Source of the DNA: an uncultured Eubacteriales bacterium
GTDB lineage: Bacteria > Bacillota > Clostridia > Oscillospirales > Acutalibacteraceae
DNA length: 5,296 bases
Direction of reading: 5' to 3'
Assembly: GCA_900317215.1 (NCBI GenBank)
Contig: ONFW01000095.1
Location: 1-5,296, forward strand
The number at the start of each line of letters is the position of its first letter. Position 1 is the first letter of the stretch. Under the pieces are notes generated by a model. The model ran no database searches and had not been told where the DNA came from. It saw only the letters and a program-made list of their open reading frames with translations. Position numbers and translations under genes: made by a program. Shown piece after piece: positions 1 through 5,218 of this stretch.

Positions 1-882
1 AAGGTAACTCTTGATGATTTCCGCGGCTGCTCGGCTTCGTTTGAGCAGAGCACCTCCGCTACTGAGAGAAGATTCGCAAAAGGAGATACAGTCACCTTCT
101 ATCTCAGGGTTCCTGCCGAGTACGAAAATATTGAGATAACAGCCGTTGACAACGAAGGCAGCACTCAGACACTTTCCACTGTTGGCGAGGCTGTACAGGA
201 CGGTGCAGAAAAGATAATCACCTATCAGTTCACAATGCCCTCCACCGATGTAATTGTCTGCGGCGAGGCATACAAGGGCGAAAAGAAATACACCGCAACA
301 ATAACCAGTTTCACAGGCGGCGTACCCTCCTTTACTACGGATTCGGTGGCAGTTATCAAAAAATTTGCCAAAAATGAACATGCGGTGTTCTATGTAAGAG
401 CCGCAAAGGATCTCTGCTTTACAGAGCTTAGCGTTACCGACAGAAAAGGCAAAGACATATTTTATCAGAAGGCAGCCGACAATGTTGTTGACGGCGACGA
501 GATAGTATACACTATCGGATTTGTTATGCCCGCAAGCGATGTAACAATCAGCGGCAAAATGGAACAGGGCTTCACGGCAGCAGTCGACAGCAGCGCTTTC
601 ATTTATAACGACAGCGGCGAGCCCGAGGAATATATTGAGTTAAAGGAATATTCCACAGACACATACAGCAGTGACAGCGTAAATATACCCTCCTATGTAA
701 ACACCATTGAGGGCAGGTTCGTATGCGGTGAAGGCTATGCTCCCTCACATATCAGGATAACAGGCGAACAGACGGGCACTGTTTTCTATGATAAGGATGT
801 TACCTCGGAGAGATTTCTCTGCATGACAGCTGATCTTTCACCCTACGGTGAGAATATCCTTGTCACACCCTCCTTTGAAAAG
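1..882 (+). repeat. Three degenerate ~95-residue beta repeats (protein-level)
   Basis: Copy 1 (about 1-279) carries RFAKGDTVTFYLR, ITAVD and FTMPSTDVIVCG. Copy 2 (about 280-570) carries KFAKNEHAVFYVR, LSVTD and FVMPASDVTISG at the same spacing. A weaker third copy (about 571-882) keeps ITGEQTGTVFYDKDV, matching DRKGKDIFYQKAA of copy 2, and ends in NILVTPSFEK. The F-x-MPA-x-DVTI signature is like that ending many Gram-positive surface repeats of the InlB B-repeat/Flg_new type. Family membership is inferred from that signature only. More copies may lie upstream. Confidence 0.65.
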
Positions 883-2439
883 AAGGATTCGCCCGAGCCT
901 GTAGACAGAGAATACGGCATACGCACCTATGAGGAGCTTACCGCCTTTGCCCTGAATTTAAAGAACGACTACGCAAATTACGGCAAGGCAAACGTATGGC
1001 TCGAAAACAATATTCTTGCGCCCGATGACAGCAAATGGACTGTAGCTATCGGCTCTACCGAGGCTCCCTTTGAAGGCACCTTCGACGGAAAGGGCTACGG
1101 CATTGTCGGACTAAACGTTGATATAGACGGCTACGGCGGTCTGTTCGGCAGTATAGGAGAAAACGGCACCGTCAAGGATCTTGCGGTGATAGACTGCGAT
1201 TTCGCAAGAAAAAGCGAATATGCCGGCGGCATTGCTGCTGAAAACAACGGCACGATAGACCACTGCATGAGCGGTATCAATCTTGATTCGTCAATAGTGA
1301 TCTACGGCAGAAACGGCAAAAAGCTCCGCCTCGACCAGTATAATTCCTATATCAAAGGCACATACAGCGGCGGCATTGCTGCTGTAAACAACGGCACGAT
1401 AACAGGCACAAGAAACGGCTCCTTTGTTGACGGCGCAAACTGCGGCGGCATTGCAGAGGAAAACAACGGCACTATCTACGGCTGCGCCAACAACGGAGCT
1501 GTAGGAAGAGACTCTGTTACCGTTCTTGCCTGCGGCGGTATCACCTGCATCAATAACGGCACGATAAAAAGCTCCTACAATTCTGGCAAACCCACAGGCA
1601 GCTCAAGCATGGCAAGCCCCACAGACCTCGCTATGGTAGCCGTTGATAACAGCTCCTCCGACGTCAGCGGCGTATTCTGCCACAACGTAAACAGTATTGA
1701 CGCTATAGGCACCGGTGCAGACATCATCTCCAATGGCAGCATCACGGTGATGAAAAACACCGATATGCTTCTTCCCTCCTTTGCCGACAAGCTCAACTCG
1801 GTCACTGATGACAGCGTACAGTGGGCTCAGAAGTCGATAAACGGGACCTATCTCAACTCCATGTACCCGATCATTCTCGGCAACTTCCTCAAGGACAGGA
1901 CTCTTGCCCTTTCAAACGGAATAAGGATGCAGGGAATGATGCACGATTCACTCAATGTAAGCTGCAGCTCTCTTGACAGAAACGATGAGGTCTTTGAAGC
2001 GATCAACGAAGCTATCGAGGAAACCGACGATTCCTCTGATCTTGAGATCACCGCAGCATACGGTGTATCCTGCGATGACGGCAACGGCGTGTATATCCCG
2101 GCGGATTATTGGTGCTCGGGCGTTACCGTATCAGTACCAGTTGAAGAGGAGGACGTTTCTGTTGCGGTAATGGGCAGTGACGGCTCGGTACAGATCATAG
2201 AACCTGAAAGAGTCGAAGCAGGCGTAGTCACCTTTGAGATCGCTTCTCCCGTTTCCTTTGCGATAGTCAGATCCACCTCATCAGGCACCGGCACAAGTAC
2301 TGACGACAGAAGCATCGGCGACCTGAACAACGACAGCGTACCCACAGGAGACAGCACTGCAACGTACGTTGTATTCGCAGCACTGATATTCAGCGCAGCA
2401 GTTATCGTATTTACAAGGAGAAAAAAGAACCGTGGATAA
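1..2439 (+). CDS. Large cell-surface protein with GLUG repeats and C-terminal sorting-like signal (5' partial)
   Basis: The frame is open from base 1, so the gene begins outside the window; 812 residues are visible. The ATG at 235 is not a credible start: it has no ribosome binding site and lies inside a conserved repeat. Seen in order are three degenerate beta repeats (about residues 1-93, 94-190, 191-294), a GTFDGKGYGIVGL lead-in (about 358-370), GLUG-type repeats (about 377-525), a linker, a membrane-proximal beta domain (about 655-758), and SVPTGD (779-784) followed by a hydrophobic helix (787-804) and the basic tail TRRKKNRG. GLUG repeats are known from bacterial surface proteins and probably form a beta-helix. 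The end fits a sortase substrate or a C-terminal membrane anchor; no sortase is in view. Fifteen cysteines are visible, which is many for a Gram-positive surface protein. The ligand is unknown; adhesion is a guess from architecture. It is the first visible gene of a four-gene operon. Confidence 0.9.
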   Translation, partial: KVTLDDFRGCSASFEQSTSATERRFAKGDTVTFYLRVPAEYENIEITAVDNEGSTQTLSTVGEAVQDGAEKIITYQFTMPSTDVIVCGEAYKGEKKYTATITSFTGGVPSFTTDSVAVIKKFAKNEHAVFYVRAAKDLCFTELSVTDRKGKDIFYQKAADNVVDGDEIVYTIGFVMPASDVTISGKMEQGFTAAVDSSAFIYNDSGEPEEYIELKEYSTDTYSSDSVNIPSYVNTIEGRFVCGEGYAPSHIRITGEQTGTVFYDKDVTSERFLCMTADLSPYGENILVTPSFEKKDSPEPVDREYGIRTYEELTAFALNLKNDYANYGKANVWLENNILAPDDSKWTVAIGSTEAPFEGTFDGKGYGIVGLNVDIDGYGGLFGSIGENGTVKDLAVIDCDFARKSEYAGGIAAENNGTIDHCMSGINLDSSIVIYGRNGKKLRLDQYNSYIKGTYSGGIAAVNNGTITGTRNGSFVDGANCGGIAEENNGTIYGCANNGAVGRDSVTVLACGGITCINNGTIKSSYNSGKPTGSSSMASPTDLAMVAVDNSSSDVSGVFCHNVNSIDAIGTGADIISNGSITVMKNTDMLLPSFADKLNSVTDDSVQWAQKSINGTYLNSMYPIILGNFLKDRTLALSNGIRMQGMMHDSLNVSCSSLDRNDEVFEAINEAIEETDDSSDLEITAAYGVSCDDGNGVYIPADYWCSGVTVSVPVEEEDVSVAVMGSDGSVQIIEPERVEAGVVTFEIASPVSFAIVRSTSSGTGTSTDDRSIGDLNNDSVPTGDSTATYVVFAALIFSAAVIVFTRRKKNRG
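1225..1566 (+). repeat. Four GLUG-type repeat cores
   Basis: The core GGIxxxNNGTI occurs four times, starting at 1225, 1369, 1444 and 1534, so the spacings are 144, 75 and 90 bases, all whole codons. A more divergent first unit (GGLFGSIGENGTVKDLAV) lies at about 1132-1188, preceded by the FEGTFDGKGYGIVGL lead-in typical of GLUG proteins. The cores at 1225-1257 and 1369-1401 match at 32 of 33 bases, differing only at 1241/1385. Confidence 0.8.
2335..2436 (+). other. C-terminal sorting-like signal of the large surface protein
   Basis: The protein ends SVPTGD, then a spacer STAT, about 16 hydrophobic residues (YVVFAALIFSAAVIVF) and the basic tail TRRKKNRG. This is the three-part layout of sortase signals (motif, helix, positive tail). 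The motif is a variant: it has P-T-G-D without the residue between P and T found in LPxTG. It could equally act as a plain tail anchor. Confidence 0.65.
2415..2434 (+). promoter_or_regulatory. Ribosome binding site fixing a GTG start inside the upstream gene
   Basis: AAGGAG at 2415-2420 lies 11 bases before GTG at 2432. Both are inside the last codons of the upstream gene, whose stop is 2437-2439. The next in-frame ATG (2464-2466, inside the membrane helix) has no such site. The 8-base overlap favours translational coupling. Confidence 0.75.
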
Positions 2440-2959
2440 AAAAACAAAACGCAACACCCCCGTAATGATAGTGCTGGTACTGCTTGCAGCACTTATAATC
2501 GGAGGTATTGCGGGATATGTGGTATATCTGATGTCAGGCTCTCAAAAGCCTGCGGAGGAAAAGGCTCAGGGTGTTGTGGGAAGGATAACCGACGGCTGGG
2601 ACGACGGCATCAGTGATGACACCGACGGATCCTCACAAGCAAAAGGCGGAACAAGGATACCCGGCTATTCCGCCGCCTATATGAACGAAGGAGATATGAG
2701 CCTTGTGCTGAGGGTAGGCAACCCGCCCGAAAACACTGTTGGTCTTATTGCGACCGTGAGACTTGAGGACGGTACTGTTTTATACGAGTCCCCCGTTCTC
2801 AAGCCCGGTCAGGGGCTTGAAGAGATCCCGCTGAACCAGACGCTCTCAAAGGGCGAATATAATGCGCAGGTCTATTATCAGTGTGTTCTGCTTGATGACG
2901 AGCACACACCGCTGAACGCCGCAGTATCGGCGTTTAAACTCTATGTAAATCAGGGCTAA
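2432..2959 (+). CDS. Membrane-anchored protein with one extracellular beta domain
   Basis: This is a 175-residue protein. A short basic N-terminus (MDKKTKRNTP) precedes one hydrophobic helix (about 11-34) without an evident cleavage site, so it is probably an N-in/C-out anchor. A linker rich in Asp, Gly and Ser (about 37-74) follows, then a domain at about 76-172 with RIPGYSAAYM, TVRLEDGTVLYESPVLKPGQ, LEEIPLNQTLSKGEYNAQV and a final strand FKLYVNQG. This pattern (LYES..L.PGQ.LEEI.L...L..GEY.A.V) is one I recognise from many uncharacterised Firmicutes surface-operon proteins; I do not know an assigned function. It reads as an Ig-like or FN3-like sandwich. It overlaps the upstream gene by 8 bases and is followed 39 bases later by the secreted beta protein. 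By analogy with WxL loci it could be the membrane-side partner that holds the surface components; that role is inference. Confidence 0.85.
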   Translation: MDKKTKRNTPVMIVLVLLAALIIGGIAGYVVYLMSGSQKPAEEKAQGVVGRITDGWDDGISDDTDGSSQAKGGTRIPGYSAAYMNEGDMSLVLRVGNPPENTVGLIATVRLEDGTVLYESPVLKPGQGLEEIPLNQTLSKGEYNAQVYYQCVLLDDEHTPLNAAVSAFKLYVNQG

Positions 2960-2982
2960 GGCCTCGATAAATAAAAATTCTG

Positions 2983-3001
2983 AAAGGAAGAAAAAACTAT
3001 G
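2983..3001 (+). promoter_or_regulatory. Ribosome binding site of the secreted beta protein gene
   Basis: AAAGGA at 2983-2988 lies 10 bases before the ATG at 2999. It sits within TTCTGAAAGGA, the same 11 bases that precede the epimerase gene at 4244-4254. The 39-base gap shows no promoter or terminator. Confidence 0.7.
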
Positions 3002-3622
3002 AAAACCAAAAAGCTTATCACTCTCGCACTGTCCGTTGCTATGATCTCGGCTGCATTTGTTACCGTTTCTGCTGCCACTCTTACCGAGGAACAGCAGGAC
3101 GGAAAAACCGAGGTAACTGCAAGAATAAATGGTGGTGTTCCCGATGGAATAACCTACGAGATCATAATTCCCGACGTTATAGACTTCGGCGATCTCACCC
3201 AGCCCGACAGCAACACCGACAGCTACAAAATCGTGGATTACAGCGTTACTCTTGAAAAAGTGAACGGTCTTGATGAAAATACACAGCAGATCTCTGTATA
3301 TGTAAAGGATCAGAACGCTACTCCCGACGGCAACCAGGATTTCAAGATCGCTAACAAGGAAAACTCTGCTATCACATTCAAATATGACGTTTATGATACG
3401 TTAGTCAGCGAGCAGGATCTCCCGACGTTCCATAGCCTTAACTACAACACAATGACCAAAACAAAGGGCTTTTACCTCACCGGCTTCACCTTCGAGGGAC
3501 AGGAGCTTAAGGGCACACTTGCTATCAATCAGTCACAGCTTTACGGAAGAGACATTCTTGATATAGCAGGCGACTACAGCGGCTATATGGTATTCTACAG
3601 CACTGTTGAGGACATAACCTAA
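2999..3622 (+). CDS. Secreted beta-rich surface protein (WxL-like in layout, no WxL motif)
   Basis: This is a 207-residue protein. MKTKK, a hydrophobic core and TVSAA (residues 22-26) form a classical signal peptide, cleaved probably after Ala25 or Ala26. The mature part alternates beta-strand-like stretches: GKTEVTARI (35-43), ITYEIIIPDVIDFGDLTQP (51-69), YSVTLEKV, ISVYVKD, ITFKYDVYD and a closing DIAGDYSGYMVFYSTV (188-203). There is no membrane helix, sorting signal or cysteine, so the protein is released or held by partners. The opening IPDVIDFG strand and the closing G-x-Y-x-G-x-x-x-F strand resemble the layout of WxL-domain proteins and other secreted beta sandwiches, but the Trp-x-Leu motifs are absent; the mature chain has no Trp. 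Its place between a membrane-anchored beta protein and a small anchored protein suggests that it is the main exposed subunit. A fibre or pilin-like subunit is an alternative. The function is unknown. Confidence 0.88.
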   Translation: MKTKKLITLALSVAMISAAFVTVSAATLTEEQQDGKTEVTARINGGVPDGITYEIIIPDVIDFGDLTQPDSNTDSYKIVDYSVTLEKVNGLDENTQQISVYVKDQNATPDGNQDFKIANKENSAITFKYDVYDTLVSEQDLPTFHSLNYNTMTKTKGFYLTGFTFEGQELKGTLAINQSQLYGRDILDIAGDYSGYMVFYSTVEDIT

Positions 3623-3636
3623 GGCAGGCTTGTAAA

Positions 3637-3652
3637 AAGGACTCAGAAAATG
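3637..3652 (+). promoter_or_regulatory. Ribosome binding site of the small anchored protein gene
   Basis: AAGGA at 3637-3641 lies 8 bases before the ATG at 3650, in a 27-base gap after the stop of the secreted protein. There is no room for a separate promoter and terminator, which supports one operon. Confidence 0.65.
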
Positions 3653-4015
3653 AAAAAAAGAATAATATGCGGCTTGTGTCTGTTTTTCGTTCTGACGTCC
3701 GTTATTTTGCTTATACCGCTTAGAACAGCCGCAGAGAACGACCATAGCGGAAAGACACAGGTCATTGCCAGGATCAGGCAGCCCTCTGATGAGCAGACCA
3801 CAGAGCACTTTTCTGAAAACAGCACGTCCGGCTCAACCGATGAGCCGCCGTCATCTGAGAACGATACTTTTTCCACAGGAGATATGTCATTCCTTTTGAC
3901 AGGAGCTGTTACAGCGGCGGCAGTATTCTCTCTGGGACTGATGATCGTGGCATGGAAGGATGAGAGTGATCCTGCGGACACAAAGCTCCTGTCAGGAAAG
4001 ATCAAAAAGAGGTAA
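3650..4015 (+). CDS. Small signal-peptide protein with STGD motif and C-terminal membrane helix
   Basis: This is a 121-residue protein. MKKR and a hydrophobic stretch to RTAA (about 28) form a signal peptide. The short mature head has GKTQVIARI (34-42), nearly the same as GKTEVTARI at the start of the secreted protein encoded just upstream. A Ser/Thr/Glu-rich linker (about 45-74) follows, then FSTGD (75-79), a hydrophobic helix (about 80-101) and an 18-20 residue charged tail ending KIKKR. The layout matches the small LPxTG-type proteins of WxL/Csc loci (signal peptide, one strand-like motif, linker, anchor). The sorting motif is poor, with no proline and a long tail, so it may simply stay in the membrane. 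With no room for a folded domain, it probably works by presenting the GKTQVIARI segment to a partner; that is inference. Tandem stops TAA TAA (4013-4018) end the gene. Confidence 0.83.
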   Translation: MKKRIICGLCLFFVLTSVILLIPLRTAAENDHSGKTQVIARIRQPSDEQTTEHFSENSTSGSTDEPPSSENDTFSTGDMSFLLTGAVTAAAVFSLGLMIVAWKDESDPADTKLLSGKIKKR

Positions 4016-4052
4016 TAAGGTCCGCGGGAGCTATCCCGAAGAAAAAATCAAA

Positions 4053-4073
4053 ACCACCCGTTCAACGGGTGGT
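4053..4073. terminator. Palindromic hairpin, T-rich tract on the minus-strand side
   Basis: ACCACCCG (4053-4060), loop TTCAA and CGGGTGGT (4066-4073) form a perfect 8-bp stem. There is no T-tract downstream on the plus strand. On the minus strand the stem is followed by TTTTGATTTTTTC (complement of 4040-4052). It therefore fits an intrinsic terminator for minus-strand transcription, or a dispersed palindrome placed beside the plus-strand terminator. Confidence 0.6.
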
Positions 4074-4083
4074 CGGCTTGTCG

Positions 4084-4114
4084 AAAAAGTCTATCCGAAA
4101 GGGTAGACTTTTTT
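4084..4114 (+). terminator. Rho-independent terminator of the surface-protein operon
   Basis: AAAAAGTCTATCC (4084-4096), loop GAAA and GGGTAGACTTTTT (4101-4113) make a 13-bp stem with a single T-G wobble and a GNRA tetraloop. It is followed by T at 4114, so six T's run from 4109 to 4114. It lies 69 bases after the last stop. The A-tract on the other side gives T's on the minus strand as well, so it can work both ways. Confidence 0.88.
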
Positions 4115-4126
4115 GTTTGTCTTACC

Positions 4127-4240
4127 AAACAGTATTTTACTCTTTATCACGGATAATTACCAAAACATATGATTCCGACGGCTGTTTGTGTTGCTAAATT
4201 ATGGGATCCATGGTAGAATCTATTTGAACAAATACTGTTT
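4127..4240. repeat. 11-bp inverted repeat bracketing the epimerase promoter
   Basis: AAACAGTATTT (4127-4137) and its exact reverse complement AAATACTGTTT (4230-4240) are separated by 92 bases. The promoter elements at 4191-4219 lie between the arms. The repeat does not extend beyond 11 bp on either side. Confidence 0.7.
4191..4219 (+). promoter_or_regulatory. Sigma-A-type promoter for the epimerase gene
   Basis: TTGCTA (4191-4196), a 17-base spacer and TAGAAT (4214-4219), with an extended -10 TG at 4211-4212. Transcription would start near 4226, giving a leader of about 35 bases before the ATG at 4261. It lies downstream of the operon terminator, so the gene is an independent unit. Confidence 0.7.
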
Positions 4241-4248
4241 TTATTCTG

Positions 4249-4263
4249 AAAGGAGCAGCTATG
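4249..4263 (+). promoter_or_regulatory. Ribosome binding site of the epimerase gene
   Basis: AAAGGAG at 4249-4255 lies 5 bases before the ATG at 4261. It supports this start over any downstream one, and the Rossmann fold begins right at residue 2. Confidence 0.8.
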
Positions 4264-5169
4264 AAAATTCTTATCACAGGCGGAACGACCTTTGTCAGCA
4301 AATACGCGGCGGAATACTTTGTTGCTAAAGGCAGCGAGGTTACCGTTATCAATCGTGGCAGCAGACCGCAGATCACAGGTGTAACACATATCAATTGCGA
4401 CAGAACGGCTTTAGGCGACAGACTCAAAGGCAGGCACTTTGACCTTGTTCTTGACATAACCGCATATACGGAAGAGCATATCAGAACGCTGCTTGAATCA
4501 CAGGTCAGCTTTGATGATTATATTTTCATCAGCTCCAGCGCTGTCTATCCCGAAACCAATCCTCAGCCCTTTACAGAGGAACAGCCCTGCGGCTATAATT
4601 CCGTTTGGGGTGATTACGGAATGAACAAGCTGAAGGCTGAGCGATACCTGCAGGCGAACGTACCGAACGCCTATATTTTACGCCCTCCCTATTTCTACGG
4701 GGTTTATGAGAACCTTTACCGGGAAGCGTTTCCGTTTGACTGCGCGATGCAGGACAGACCGTTCTATCTTCCGCAAGACGGCAGTATGAAGCTGCAATTC
4801 TTCAATGCTTACGACCTTTGCCGTTTTGTTGAAATACTGATCGAAAAGCATCCCGAGCATCATATATTCAATGTCGGCAACAGGGATATTGTGACCGTTA
4901 AGGAATGGGTAGAGCTATGCTACAAGGCAGCCGGCAAGACCGCCGTGTTTGTCAGCGTCAGCAAGGAAATACCGCAGAGAGATTACTTTTGCTTCTACGA
5001 TTATGAATATGTACTTGATGTAAGCAGGCAGAACGACTTGATGCCTGATACCGTTCCTCTCCTCCAGGGCTTGAAAGAAGAATTTGAGTGGTACAAAAAC
5101 AACCTCAACAGTGTTTACAACCGCAAGAAGTATCTGGAATACATTGATAATAATTTAGTGAAGCAATGA
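4261..5169 (+). CDS. NAD(P)-dependent epimerase/dehydratase-like protein (extended SDR)
   Basis: This is a 302-residue cytosolic protein of usual length for the family. MKILITGGTTFVSKY (1-15) is the first Rossmann strand and glycine loop. EVTVINRG (26-33) is the second strand with the cofactor-selecting region. DLVLDITAY (61-69) and the strand YIFISSSAVYP (87-97) follow, then the catalytic Y119-GMN-K123 (YxxxK), with the active-site Ser probably in 91-93. RPPYFYG (141-147), HIFNVGN (201-207) and VTVKEW (211-216) are normal later extended-SDR segments. The glycine loop is TGGTTFVS where TGGTGFIG is usual, so two of the conserved glycines are replaced. The opening and length resemble the CSP41/isoflavone-reductase-like bacterial epimerases. 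The substrate, probably a nucleotide sugar, cannot be told from the sequence. It has its own promoter and is followed 49 bases later by a GNAT-like start; no sugar-pathway genes are in view. Confidence 0.88.
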   Translation: MKILITGGTTFVSKYAAEYFVAKGSEVTVINRGSRPQITGVTHINCDRTALGDRLKGRHFDLVLDITAYTEEHIRTLLESQVSFDDYIFISSSAVYPETNPQPFTEEQPCGYNSVWGDYGMNKLKAERYLQANVPNAYILRPPYFYGVYENLYREAFPFDCAMQDRPFYLPQDGSMKLQFFNAYDLCRFVEILIEKHPEHHIFNVGNRDIVTVKEWVELCYKAAGKTAVFVSVSKEIPQRDYFCFYDYEYVLDVSRQNDLMPDTVPLLQGLKEEFEWYKNNLNSVYNRKKYLEYIDNNLVKQ

Positions 5170-5218
5170 CTTGCAAACATTATTGATGTATTAACAAAGT
5201 ATCATTGGAGGAAACAAT

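Noticed and set aside
235..237. ATG at 235 as the start of the large surface protein
   Set aside because: The same frame is open back to base 1 with matching repeat sequence, there is no ribosome binding site, and the codon falls in the middle of the conserved FTMPSTDV strand.
1225..1566. CRISPR-like array
   Set aside because: The repeats are uneven in spacing (144, 75, 90), diverge by codon position and lie in frame in a GLUG protein.
1575..2170. Several short open frames on both strands inside the large gene
   Set aside because: They lie within continuous, well-supported coding sequence and show no start signals or recognisable protein features.
2106..2492. Minus-strand open frame of 128 codons opposite the end of the large gene and the start of the next
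   Set aside because: It is antisense to a clear helix-and-tail coding sequence; its apparent hydrophobic stretch is the complement of that helix. No ribosome binding site or family resemblance.
2999..3622. TasA/camelysin-type or true WxL protein call for the secreted protein
   Set aside because: No SipW-type context, no metalloprotease motif, and no Trp-x-Leu in the mature chain; only the general secreted beta layout matches.
3643..4005. Minus-strand open frame of 120 codons opposite the small anchored protein
   Set aside because: It is almost the exact shadow of the plus-strand gene, which has a signal peptide, ribosome binding site and operon context; the minus frame has none of these.
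4053..4240. MITE or insertion-sequence remnant between the hairpins and the inverted repeat
   Set aside because: No target-site duplication, no transposase fragment, and the 11-bp arms enclose a working-looking promoter; not supportable from one copy.
4147..4457. Two minus-strand open frames across the epimerase promoter and 5' end
   Set aside because: Cys/Ser-rich random-looking peptides overlapping the Rossmann-fold start of a well-supported gene; no ribosome binding site.
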